Shown: in pieces, positions 41,597-49,099 of the stretch
Position numbering within the stretch: position 1 is the first letter of the stretch
How the letters are laid out: every line of letters begins with the position of its first letter
Origin: Frigoribacterium sp. Leaf263
Lineage (GTDB): Bacteria; Actinomycetota; Actinomycetes; Actinomycetales; Microbacteriaceae
Assembly (NCBI RefSeq): GCF_001422285.1
Contig: NZ_LMMO01000004.1
Span: forward strand, 62,631-126,630
Reading direction: 5' to 3'
Length of the DNA stretch: 64,000 nt
The notes under the pieces: generated by a model
Seen by the model: the letters and a program-made list of their open reading frames with translations, nothing else
The model's database searches: none
What the model was told of the DNA's origin: nothing
Translations under genes and position numbers: made by a program

Positions 41597-41929
41597 TCAG
41601 CGGGGCTGCGCGGGGTTCGTCGGGTCGCCCTGCGACGGCGGGTTCATCGCCGGCCCGCTGGTGGACGGGTCGACCGGCGAGCCTCCCGCGGGCGCCGCCC
41701 CGACCGACGGCTCGTCATCGGGCAGACCGTCGCTCGGCCGGGCGCCGGCGCGGAGGCGCGATAGCCGCGCCTCGAGCAGCTGCACGACCGGCAGCCGGTC
41801 GCCGTGCGCCCTCTCGTGGTCGAGCAGCGCCGTCACGCCGGTCTCGTCGAGGGAGTGCAACCGCGTCTCGAGGGTGCCGAGCGGCAGGTGGTCTTAGTCG
41901 GGCAGGGGCAGGTCGGACTTCTCGGTCAT
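41597..41929 (-). pseudogene. Small conserved protein interrupted by an in-frame TAA
   Basis: An ATG at 41929, preceded by GAGGAG at ideal spacing, begins MTEKSDLPLPD and then meets TAA at 41896-41894. The same frame continues DHLPLGTLETRLHSLDETG and VTALLDHERAHGDRLPVVQL for 98 more codons. The PDYDHLPLG pattern I expect in this actinobacterial family suggests that a Tyr codon (TAC) became TAA. Either the gene is a pseudogene, or translation restarts at the TTG at 41860 to give an 87-residue protein. It lies downstream of the Rv2629-like gene. Confidence 0.65.
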
Positions 41930-42066
41930 CGGATCTCCTCGTCATCTCGGGAACAGAGCGTGCGGTGCGATCAGGAGTCGCGGTGCGAGCAGGAGGCCCG
42001 GCGCCAGAAGACGCGGCGCCAGCCGGAAGGCGCGACGCCACCGCTGAGCCGGCGTCGCCACGGGTC

Positions 42067-43236
42067 TCAGCCGGCGTCGCCCCCGCCCCCGCCCCCGCCA
42101 CCGGGCGTCGGCGGCCCGACGGGCCAGCGCAGCAGCGCCCCGATGCCCCCGTCGCCGGGCAGCGACCCGGCGCTCGCCAGCACCACGCGGGCGTCGGTGA
42201 GCAGGGCCGCCCTCGCGAGGGCGGAGGCGGCCGGCAGCTCGCCGAGCACCTCGGCGTCGAGCGCGCCCTCGGGCGCCGATGCGACCCAGGGGACGTCGCC
42301 GAGCGCGAGCAGGGTGCGGTCGTCGAACGCGTCGGGGTCGAGCAGCAGGGTGTCGACCTGAGCCGAGGCGAGCGCGGTCACGACCTCGCCGAGCCGGTCG
42401 ACGGCCGTCCCGTCGCCGCGACCGAGGCGGGCGCGCAGCAGGTCGAGCGAGTCGTGCACGCGCTGGGCGACGATGCGCGCGAGGGCCACCTCGACCTGCG
42501 ACACGAGCGCGTCGTCCGCGGCGTCGGGGGCCCGCGTGTCGGAGGGGACGACCGAGAGCATCGCCCTGGTCTCCTCCGACAGCTCGAGCTCGAGCAGCTG
42601 CCGTGCGCGGATGTCGCCCGCGACCACGACGAGCCCGGCCGACGTTCGGCGCACGGTCGCGTCGATGGCGGCGCCGAGCTCGCCGACGTTCTGCCGCCAG
42701 AGCTCCTCCGTGTGCGACTGCATGCGCTTGTGCGCCCATCCGCCGCCCCGGATCTTGTGCAGGGTGTCGGTGCGTCCCTGCAGCTGCTGCTCGCTCTGCA
42801 CCTCGCCGTGGCCGAAGCGGTACACGCGGAACCCGCCGCCGTCGCGACCCACCTCGACCACGAGGAACGTCAGGTCGAGGGGCCGGTGGGCCACCAGCGG
42901 CAGCACATCGGGCACGAGCCCGTGGCCGATCCGGTCGGAGGCCTTCGCCGGACCGGGCAGCACCTCGCTCACGACGACCTCGCCGTCCTGCACGAGCACG
43001 TACCGGCTGACCGGGGCGGCGACCCCGGGCGGTTCGATCAGCTCGTCGGCGATCGCCTCGGCGTCCGCCTCCGGGGCGCCACGGGCGACGAGCTCGTCGA
43101 TGGTGGCGGTGGCGGTGCTCTCGGCCCAGCCCCGGGGGTCGTCGCGGTCGGCGGACACGTCGCGGTACGCCCACGTCGAGGGTCGGCCCCCCCGGAGGAC
43201 GGGGGCGACGGCATCGCGCATCCCGGTGTCGGTCAT
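42067..43236 (-). CDS. Rv2629/baeRF family 2 protein
   Basis: The 389-residue protein resembles the Rv2629 / archaeo-eukaryotic release factor-like (baeRF) family. It has VSRYVLVQDGEVVVSEVLPGP near residue 75-95, RIGHGLVPDVLPLVAHRPLDLTFLVVEV-type core strands, and the signature GGGWAHKRMQSHTEELWRQN (residues 165-184). A C-terminal domain follows with VDTLLLDPDAFDDRTLL. The family is thought to interact with ribosomes under stress; the precise function is unsettled. It ends in a Gly tract. Start and stop overlap or closely abut neighbours in a small operon. Confidence 0.75.
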   Translation of the reverse strand: MTDTGMRDAVAPVLRGGRPSTWAYRDVSADRDDPRGWAESTATATIDELVARGAPEADAEAIADELIEPPGVAAPVSRYVLVQDGEVVVSEVLPGPAKASDRIGHGLVPDVLPLVAHRPLDLTFLVVEVGRDGGGFRVYRFGHGEVQSEQQLQGRTDTLHKIRGGGWAHKRMQSHTEELWRQNVGELGAAIDATVRRTSAGLVVVAGDIRARQLLELELSEETRAMLSVVPSDTRAPDAADDALVSQVEVALARIVAQRVHDSLDLLRARLGRGDGTAVDRLGEVVTALASAQVDTLLLDPDAFDDRTLLALGDVPWVASAPEGALDAEVLGELPAASALARAALLTDARVVLASAGSLPGDGGIGALLRWPVGPPTPGGGGGGGGDAG

Positions 43237-43637
43237 CGCTGCTCCTCGGCGACGTCGGTGACGGGCTGGCCGGGCGCTCCGGGGTCCGAGCCGTCGGGCT
43301 CGCCCCGCTCGGGCGAGACGTCGCTCGGGGTCTCGGTCGTCAGCACGACGGGGTCGGCGGTGAGCCCGGCGGCGGTCTCGCTGAGCGTGCTCTCGTCGCC
43401 CTCGGTGTCGGCGACGGACGCCTCGGGGGTGCTGTCGGTCGTGTCGTCGACGAGGGCGCCGTCCATCCCGGAGGCCTGGAGCACCTCCGCCGAGTCGGTG
43501 TCGTCGGGCAGCGGCTCGGTCTGGCGCGCCTCGTCGACGTGACCGGCGCCTCCCTGGCCCTGCACGATGCCCTGGGCCTCGTGCCGCAGCTGCTCGTCCT
43601 GCTCGGGATCGTGCTTCGTGCTGCCTCGCTCGATCAT
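43233..43637 (-). CDS. Acidic disordered protein, MIERGSxKH family
   Basis: The 134-residue protein is very acidic and has few hydrophobic residues, so it is probably disordered. The N-terminus MIERGSTKHDPEQDEQLRHE matches a small actinobacterial family I recognise only by its MIERGSSKHGPR-like start; function unknown. It overlaps the Rv2629-like gene by four bases (ATGA) and is overlapped by the next upstream small gene, so the three are co-translated. Confidence 0.65.
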   Translation of the reverse strand: MIERGSTKHDPEQDEQLRHEAQGIVQGQGGAGHVDEARQTEPLPDDTDSAEVLQASGMDGALVDDTTDSTPEASVADTEGDESTLSETAAGLTADPVVLTTETPSDVSPERGEPDGSDPGAPGQPVTDVAEEQR

Positions 43638-43807
43638 GCGGCCGCCTCCGTCGTCGCGGCGGTCGGATGGGCGCCGGGCACGGCGGCCGCGGCCCCGTGT
43701 CGGTGCTCGGCTCCGACGTGGCGCCTCATCGTGGAGGCCCTGCTCGCGACGGAGATCAGGAGGACGTAAGCGACGATGCGGGCGAAGCCGCGTGTGGGGA
43801 TCGGCAT
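43634..43807 (-). CDS. Possible 57-residue membrane protein
   Basis: The frame MPIPTRGFARIVAYVLLISV carries one short hydrophobic helix followed by a His/Ala-rich tail. Its TGA overlaps the ATG of the acidic-protein gene (ATGA), which supports expression as first gene of the operon. No homologue is recognised, and it could be a chance frame. Confidence 0.4.
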   Translation of the reverse strand: MPIPTRGFARIVAYVLLISVASRASTMRRHVGAEHRHGAAAAVPGAHPTAATTEAAA

Positions 43808-43930
43808 GCCCCCCGTTCTAGGCCGTCGCGGCCGGACGACGTCGGGGGTTGCCAAGCCGGGGAGGCGCGAGGTATTGAGACATCGTCAGCAAGTCGAAGG
43901 AGGCGCGGCTCGGTCGACGAGCGCCGGTCG

Positions 43931-43936
43931 TAGCCT
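43931..43936 (+). promoter_or_regulatory. -10 box TAGCCT, leaderless start of the GNAT gene
   Basis: TAGCCT is followed by six bases and the ATG at 43943. Two copies of the dispersed word (43861, 43899) lie upstream. Confidence 0.45.
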
Positions 43937-43942
43937 GGGCGC

Positions 43943-44611
43943 ATGAGCGACACGGACGAGCTGCGCGACCTGGTCGACCGGTGGGTGGAGGGATGGTCGA
44001 TCTCACGGTCTGCACAGGCCTCGCGCGAGGGGTCGGGTGCGGGCTCGAGTGCGGGGTCGAACGGCGCGTGGCTCGTCGAGGTCGCGGCGGCGACGCGTCT
44101 GCGCGAACGGGTCGTCGCCGACCCGAGCGTGGCCGAGCTGCGTCGACTGGTCGCGGCGACGAGCGACCCGGCGACCTGGCTGTCCATCGTCGGGGAGCTC
44201 GACGACGGCCTGCTGGACACCCTGAAACCCCTCGAGCCCGTCACGCACGCCGAGCGCATGATGACGACGACCCTGAGCCGGCGACCCACCTCTGAAGAGG
44301 TGATCCTCGAGATGGACAGACGCGTCGCACACGCTCGGGTCGAGATCGACGGCCGGGTCGCGGCTCGGGGGCAGGCCGTCGTCGTCGGTCGCCATGCCGT
44401 CATCGACCGCATCTCGACCGAGCCCGAGTTCCGTCGACGTGGCCTCGGCCGACTCGTCATGGCGGGTCTCGAGAACCGGGCCATCGCAGGAGGCGCGACG
44501 ATCGGCCTGCTCTTCGCCAGCGTCGACGGACGTCGGCTCCACGACGGCCTCGGGTGGCGGGAGGTCGCTCCCCTGGTGACCTACCGCGGCCGGCGGACCG
44601 CCGGAGGCTAG
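43943..44611 (+). CDS. GNAT-family N-acetyltransferase
   Basis: The 222-residue protein has a variable N-terminal half and a C-terminal GNAT core. That core has ARVEIDGRVAARGQAVVVGRHAVIDRIST, the acetyl-CoA-binding motif A EFRRRGLGRLVMAGLENRA, and LFASVDGRRLHDGLGWREVAP. It should transfer an acetyl group to an unknown amine. Its TAG shares the CTAG with the convergent gene's stop. Confidence 0.85.
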   Translation: MSDTDELRDLVDRWVEGWSISRSAQASREGSGAGSSAGSNGAWLVEVAAATRLRERVVADPSVAELRRLVAATSDPATWLSIVGELDDGLLDTLKPLEPVTHAERMMTTTLSRRPTSEEVILEMDRRVAHARVEIDGRVAARGQAVVVGRHAVIDRISTEPEFRRRGLGRLVMAGLENRAIAGGATIGLLFASVDGRRLHDGLGWREVAPLVTYRGRRTAGG

Positions 44612-45174
44612 CGGCGGCTTCGAGCCAGGGCCACGGCGAGCACGGTGATGACGACCCCGACGACGGCGTACGTGATGCGGGTGCGACGCCGGTAGTTCAG
44701 ATGGGCACGGTCGGCGGTCTCGAGGGCGACGACCGCGGCGCTCTCGGCCAGGCCACGACCGGCCTCGGTGACGTCGCGGACGGCCTTCTCAGCACGGTCG
44801 ACGAGGTCGTTCACGGTGGTCTCGGCGCGCTCGGCGAAACCACCCGCCGTCGCGCGGGCGCTCGACTCCGCCCGCGCCCCGGCCTCGCGGGCGCTCGACT
44901 CCGCACGCGCGCCAGCCTCGCGCGCGCTCGACTCCGCACGCCCCGCGGCCTCGCGGGCGCTCGCGCCGGCACGCCCGGCAGCCTCGCGGGCGCTGGACTC
45001 CGCGCGCCCGGCCCCGTCGCGGGCGACCGTCTCGGCCCGCCCGGCGAGATCGTGCATCGCGCCGCGGGCCTGCGCTGGGATCGCGTCGGTCGAGTCGATG
45101 AGCTCGTGGGCCCTCCGGGCCGCTCGCGCGAAGAAGTCGCCATTGCCGTTGCCGTTGCCGTTGCCGTTGCTCAT
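44608..45174 (-). CDS. Amphipathic-repeat (apolipoprotein-like) membrane-anchored protein
   Basis: The 188-residue protein starts with an Asn-Gly repeat (MSNGNGNGNGNGDFF). It continues as one long predicted helix of 11-residue repeats such as AESSAREAGAR from about residue 50 to 110, and ends in a membrane helix (ITYAVVGVVITVLAVALARS). The repeated Ala/Arg/Glu pattern resembles apolipoprotein or phasin-like helices that coat membranes or DNA. GAGGAG at 45180-45185 supports the ATG at 45174. The DNA is correspondingly repetitive (44860-45010). Function unknown. Confidence 0.75.
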   Translation of the reverse strand: MSNGNGNGNGNGDFFARAARRAHELIDSTDAIPAQARGAMHDLAGRAETVARDGAGRAESSAREAAGRAGASAREAAGRAESSAREAGARAESSAREAGARAESSARATAGGFAERAETTVNDLVDRAEKAVRDVTEAGRGLAESAAVVALETADRAHLNYRRRTRITYAVVGVVITVLAVALARSRR

Positions 45175-45420
45175 GTGGTTCTCCTCGCTGACCTCCGGTG
45201 GCATCCCGGGTCCGGCCATGCTCCTCCTCTCGTCCGGTCGGCGACCCGCACTGGCCGCTCGGCGCACGGGCCGGGCTCCTCCCCGGTCGCTGTGCCCGGC
45301 GGGCGCCTCCGCGCCGAGACCGGGCCGCGCCTCCTGCCCCTCCGCCGTGTCCGACTGGCTCCGCCACGACACCCGTCAGACTGGTTCAATGCTCACTTCT
45401 GTTCCGACGGGCGGCCTGCG

Positions 45421-46494
45421 GTGACGATCAGGCGCGCCCGCCCGAGATGGCGCGGCCGGTCGCTGCTCGTGAGGGCGTCGAGGCTCTGGGCCACCCGCCG
45501 ACCGACGACGTTCACCGAGAAGGTCCGCTACAAGATGCTGCGCGACCACCGGCCGCTGGTGGTGACGTTCGCCGACAAGGCGGGCGTGCGCGACCACGTC
45601 GCCGAGCAGGGCTTGGCCGATCTGCTGCCCCAGGCCTACGCGATCGTCGACGACCCCGCCGCGCTGCTCGATCTCGACCTGCCCGAGTCGTTCGTCGTGA
45701 AGCCGACGCACGGCAGCGGCGCCGCGATCGTCGTCTCGCCCGATGCTCCGGCCGACGCCGTGCTGCCGAGAGCCGAGTGGGGGTGGGTCTACGCGCACGT
45801 ACGCCCCGAGGCGGCGGACCGCGCAGCCCTGCGCGCGATCGCCGCCGACTGGATGACGAAGCTCTACGGCCGCGGCCCGAACGAGGAGTGGGCCTACAGC
45901 CGCGTCACTCCGCGGGTGATCGTCGAGGAGGCTCTGTCCGGGCCGGGCGGCGGGATCCCCGACGACTACAAGTTCTTCGTCTTCCACGGGCGCGTGCGGT
46001 GCATCCAGCTCGACTCGGGTCGGTTCGACACCCGCACGCAGGACTTCCACGACCCCGAGTGGAACCACCTGCCCCTCAGCGGCGGCCCCGCCTGGGCCGA
46101 TCCGCCCCGCGAGGCGCCCGATCGTCTCGGGCGGATGATCGAGATCGCCGAGCGGCTCGGCGCGGGCACGGACTTCGTGCGGGTCGATCTCTATCTGCTG
46201 CCCGAGCGCATCGTCTTCGGCGAGCTCACGAGCTATCCCGCCGGCGGTCACAGCCCGTTCGAGCCGATCCGCTTCGACGCCGAGTTCGGATCGCACTGGA
46301 CGGTGCCGCATCGGTACCGGGAGCGCGACCTAGCCCAGCTCGGCCAGCACCACCGACGCCACCCGGGCGACGAGCACGTCGTCGTAGGCGGCGTCGGGGT
46401 CGTTCCGCTCGGTGAGGATCGTCACCACGAGCGGGTCGCGGCCCGGCGGCGTGACGACGGCGACGTCGTTGCGCATGCCTCCCGCACCTCCTGA
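45421..46494 (+). CDS. TupA-like ATP-grasp protein
   Basis: The 357-residue protein matches TupA-like ATP-grasp proteins: TTFTEKVRYKMLRDHRPLVVTFADKAGVRD at the start, ESFVVKPTHGSGA (nucleotide-binding), VIVEEALSGPGGGIPDDYKFFVFHGRVRCIQLDSGRF, and FGELTSYPAGGHSPFEP. Members are linked to cell-wall glycopolymer synthesis such as teichuronopeptide. The GTG at 45421 lacks a strong ribosome site. The family fold ends near the HYRYR-like region at codon 302; the last 55 residues read antisense through the beta-lactamase gene for 165 bases, so the true stop may have been lost. Confidence 0.8.
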   Translation: MTIRRARPRWRGRSLLVRASRLWATRRPTTFTEKVRYKMLRDHRPLVVTFADKAGVRDHVAEQGLADLLPQAYAIVDDPAALLDLDLPESFVVKPTHGSGAAIVVSPDAPADAVLPRAEWGWVYAHVRPEAADRAALRAIAADWMTKLYGRGPNEEWAYSRVTPRVIVEEALSGPGGGIPDDYKFFVFHGRVRCIQLDSGRFDTRTQDFHDPEWNHLPLSGGPAWADPPREAPDRLGRMIEIAERLGAGTDFVRVDLYLLPERIVFGELTSYPAGGHSPFEPIRFDAEFGSHWTVPHRYRERDLAQLGQHHRRHPGDEHVVVGGVGVVPLGEDRHHERVAARRRDDGDVVAHASRTS

Positions 46495-47277
46495 CTTGTC
46501 GGCGACCGTCCAGCCGTCGGGGGCTCCGGCGCGGATGAGCGCATCGCCGGTGGCGTTCCCGCTCATCCAGTCGAGCAGCGTCGCGCGGTCGGCGGCGGCG
46601 AGGTGGTCGCCGGTCGCGAGCGCGGCGAGGTCGGCCGTGAAGGCGGCTGCGGTGGTCGTGTCGTCGGTGCTGCCCGGCTCGATCGTGTTGAGCGCGGGCT
46701 CGTCGGCGACGACCTCCGTGGTCGTGTCCCCCAGCTGCTCGAGTGCGTGGTCGAGGCCGGCGGGCCCTCCGATGCGGTCGAGCACGAGGTTGAGCGCCAG
46801 GTTGTCGCTGGTGCGCACGGCCGCCTCGGCGAGCGCAACGAGGCTCATGCCCCCATCGACATACTGGCTGGTCACAGGGGTGTAACCGACGGCTGCGACG
46901 TCGGCGGCCGTCCAGGTGACGACCTCGTCGCGCTGGTCGACCGGCACGTCGTGGAGGAACGCGGCCGCCGCGAAGACCTTGATGGTCGAGGCGTAGCCGA
47001 ACCGCTCCTCCTGCCGGTGCACCAGGGTCGCGCCCGAGCCGGTGTCGAGGGCGCTCACGCCCACGCGGGCGTCGAACTCGGCCTCGAGGGCGGTCAGCTC
47101 GGCCGAGGCGTCGGCTGCGGGCGCGGCGGGCGTCTCCCCCGCGGTCGCGGTCGCCGACGGAGCCGAGGAGGCGCGGGTCGGCTCCGCACCGCCACCCGCC
47201 GATCCGCAGCCGGTCAGCCCGAGGAGCGTGAGCGTGGCGACGGCGAGGGCGGCTGACCGCGTGGTGCGAGGTCTCAT
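46330..47277 (-). CDS. bla: Class A beta-lactamase lipoprotein
   Basis: The 315-residue protein has a lipobox LTGC, a linker containing EPTRASSAPSATATAGETP (dispersed word), and a class A serine beta-lactamase domain. The active-site S-x-x-K is in YASTIKVF, SDN in RTSDNLALN, the omega-loop Glu in DEPALNTIEPG, and KSG in VADKSGGAG. All catalytic residues are present, so penicillin or cephalosporin hydrolysis outside the membrane is plausible. The start at 47277 has CACGAT six bases upstream; a GTG at 47295 is possible. No regulator is adjacent. Confidence 0.88.
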   Translation of the reverse strand: MRPRTTRSAALAVATLTLLGLTGCGSAGGGAEPTRASSAPSATATAGETPAAPAADASAELTALEAEFDARVGVSALDTGSGATLVHRQEERFGYASTIKVFAAAAFLHDVPVDQRDEVVTWTAADVAAVGYTPVTSQYVDGGMSLVALAEAAVRTSDNLALNLVLDRIGGPAGLDHALEQLGDTTTEVVADEPALNTIEPGSTDDTTTAAAFTADLAALATGDHLAAADRATLLDWMSGNATGDALIRAGAPDGWTVADKSGGAGGMRNDVAVVTPPGRDPLVVTILTERNDPDAAYDDVLVARVASVVLAELG

Positions 47278-47363
47278 GCCCCCATCGTGCTGCACCGGGC
47301 GGCAGGCGCATGACGGGCCGGCCGGCGAGCGGGGGGCTCGACCGACCGGCCGTCAGAGGATCG

Positions 47364-47534
47364 TCAGCTGCCGATCCTGCCGTCGGCGGCGTTGCCGGCC
47401 TGCTCGATCTTGTCGTCGTGCTGGCCACCGGTCTTGTCGGAGGCGGCCTGCTCGGCCTTGTCGATGCCGGCGTCGGTGGCCTTCTCGCCATTGTCGCTGT
47501 TCGCGGCGTTCTTCGCGTCGTCCAGGAGTCCCAT
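47364..47534 (-). CDS. Rv0909/MT0933-like antitoxin-family small protein
   Basis: The 56-residue helical, charged protein begins MGLLDDAKNAANSDNGEKA and contains DKAEQAASDKTGGQHDDKIE, the pattern of the MT0933/Rv0909-like family annotated as antitoxins. No SRPBCC-type toxin partner is adjacent, so a stress-related solo protein is equally likely. A GAAAGGA Shine-Dalgarno precedes the ATG at 47534. Confidence 0.75.
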   Translation of the reverse strand: MGLLDDAKNAANSDNGEKATDAGIDKAEQAASDKTGGQHDDKIEQAGNAADGRIGS

Positions 47535-47765
47535 GATGCGGTCCTTTCGTCGATCGACCCGCGCTGTGCGGATCGCCACCCAGTCGACGCCTCCCGCGGC
47601 GACTTCGCCCGATCTCGCCTGCGGGGTTGCGTCCGGCGGGTGCACCGGTGCCGGATCGGAGCCGTCGGGGCGCCCGCGGACGAGGAGGCGCGGCGCAGCT
47701 GGTGAGGAACGGTGCGCCCGCCCGGGATCTCCTCCGATGCAGAACAGATCGGTATGGTTCTGCGC

Positions 47766-48074
47766 ATGAGCGACGACCCCACGCGCGCAGCCGACGTGCT
47801 CGAGGCGCGACTCGATCGGCGGGACGAGTCGCGCCTGGTGCGTGCGGGTCGGCTGGTCGCCGGACTCCTCGGCGGAGCGCTCGCCTCCGACGGCGCCGCC
47901 GCCTCGGCGGGCGTGGACCTCGTCGTCAGCCGCCGCGACACCGGCCGAGAGGTCCTCCGCACCGAGGCCGGCACCCTCGAGGAGGCCGACCGACTGCTCG
48001 TGGCCGTCCGCCGTGATCTCGACTCGCAGTCCGTCACCGGGTTCGCCCGCGGCTGGCACCTCTTCGACGACTGA
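47766..48074 (+). CDS. Small hypothetical protein
   Basis: I do not recognise this 102-residue protein. It starts MSDDPTRAADVLEARLDRRD, has an amphipathic Ala/Gly-rich middle (AGRLVAGLLGGALASDG), and a charged end (LLVAVRRDLDSQSVTGFARG). No signal peptide. A TATGGT box lies seven bases before the ATG (leaderless start), inside an inverted repeat GCAGAAC/GTTCTGC (47739-47763). The gene ends just before a family B palindrome. Confidence 0.65.
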   Translation: MSDDPTRAADVLEARLDRRDESRLVRAGRLVAGLLGGALASDGAAASAGVDLVVSRRDTGREVLRTEAGTLEEADRLLVAVRRDLDSQSVTGFARGWHLFDD

Positions 48075-48093
48075 GACCGGCGCGCGCGTCGAG

Positions 48094-48153
48094 ACGCCAG
48101 GAGATGGACACGACGCCGCAGTCGAAGCCGGCGTCGTGTCCATCTCCTGGCGT
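48094..48153. repeat. Nested palindromic repeat, family B, copy 1
   Basis: Perfect 25-bp arms (48094-48118 and 48129-48153) flank a 10-nt loop. The word ACGCC lies at 48094 and 48113 and GGCGT at 48130 and 48149, a 19-nt pitch. It lies between convergent genes and stops 1 base short of the GntR-family stop codon. Related copies: 56699-56757 and 57917-57971. Confidence 0.88.
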
Positions 48154-48154
48154 T

Positions 48155-48913
48155 CTACCCGCCGGCGCCGCCCGCTCCGCCGCCGGCGCCGCCCGCGCCG
48201 CCGACCTCGACCTCCCCGCTCACGATCGACAGGTGCGTCGCCGAGTTCCGCTCGGCCCCCGCCCCGTCGCCGGCGGCGATCGCCCGGGCGGCTCCGACGT
48301 GGGCGTCGAGCGTGCCGGGCGCCGGATCGGCGGGGGTGAGCCCCAGCTCGTGCCGCCCCTGCAGGATTTCGCGCACCGGGGCCGCGAGCTCGGCGTAGAG
48401 CAGATTGCCGCTCGCGACGAGCAGCAGGGTGTGGAAGTCGATGTCGGCGGCGAGGTACTCGGCCGTGTCGCCGCGGCCGGCGCGACCGAGGCGGTCGAGC
48501 TCGGTCGCGTGGGCGACGAGTCCGGCGCGCTGCTCGTCTGACGCGTTCTGGGCGGCGAGACGCGCCGCGGCCGGTTCGAGCGCGGCCCGCAGCTCCATCA
48601 GCTCGACGAGCTGGTGACGACGGGCGGGTCCGGCCAGCGTCCATCGGATCAGCTGCGGGTCGAGCACCCGCCAGCGCGTCCGCGGAAGCACCGTGATGCC
48701 GACCCGGCGTCGCGACTCGACCATCGCGAGCGACTCGAGCACGCGGACGACCTCGCGCGTCGTCGTCCTCGAGACGCCGTGCTCGCGTTCCAGGCCGGCG
48801 AGGGTCAGGACCGTCCCCGGAGGCGGTTCTCCCGCCGCGATCGCGCGGCCGAGCGTCTGCACGAGCTGCGCGTGGGTGCCCTCCCGGGGGGAGGGTGACG
48901 TCGTCGAGACCAT
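48155..48913 (-). CDS. GntR/FadR-family regulator (FCD domain) of gluconate operon
   Basis: The 252-residue protein has an N-terminal winged helix (QLVQTLGRAIAAGEPPPGTVLTL, LEREHGVSRTTTREVVRVLE) and an all-helical FCD effector domain (LVELMELRAALEPAAARLAA, DIDFHTLLLVASGN, HVGAARAIAAGD). It ends in a Gly/Ala tract. It is divergent from the gluconate permease operon with a palindrome between, so it probably represses the operon until gluconate or a phosphorylated product binds. Confidence 0.88.
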   Translation of the reverse strand: MVSTTSPSPREGTHAQLVQTLGRAIAAGEPPPGTVLTLAGLEREHGVSRTTTREVVRVLESLAMVESRRRVGITVLPRTRWRVLDPQLIRWTLAGPARRHQLVELMELRAALEPAAARLAAQNASDEQRAGLVAHATELDRLGRAGRGDTAEYLAADIDFHTLLLVASGNLLYAELAAPVREILQGRHELGLTPADPAPGTLDAHVGAARAIAAGDGAGAERNSATHLSIVSGEVEVGGAGGAGGGAGGAGG

Positions 48914-48975
48914 CCGTCGCGCGCCTCCTCGGTCCTCGGGTCCGAACGGACACGAGATCGGTCGACCCTACCCGG

Positions 48976-49006
48976 GGTTGCAAAAGTACTACTTTTGGTG
49001 GCAACC
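48976..49006. promoter_or_regulatory. Operator for the GntR-family regulator
   Basis: CAAAAGTA-C-TACTTTTG (48981-48997) is a perfect inverted repeat with a 1-nt centre, nested within GGTTGC (48976-48981) and GCAACC (49001-49006). It lies between the divergent regulator and permease genes. Confidence 0.75.
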
Positions 49007-49099
49007 TACCCGGACCACGATGGAGTCGGCGATCAGGTGCCCGACGGATCACCCATCGGCAAACCCGCAGCACCACCGGATTCGACGGAGAACCCCTCA

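Noticed and set aside
47364-47534. Complete Rv0909/Rv0910 toxin-antitoxin locus
   Set aside because: The antitoxin-like gene has no SRPBCC toxin neighbour.
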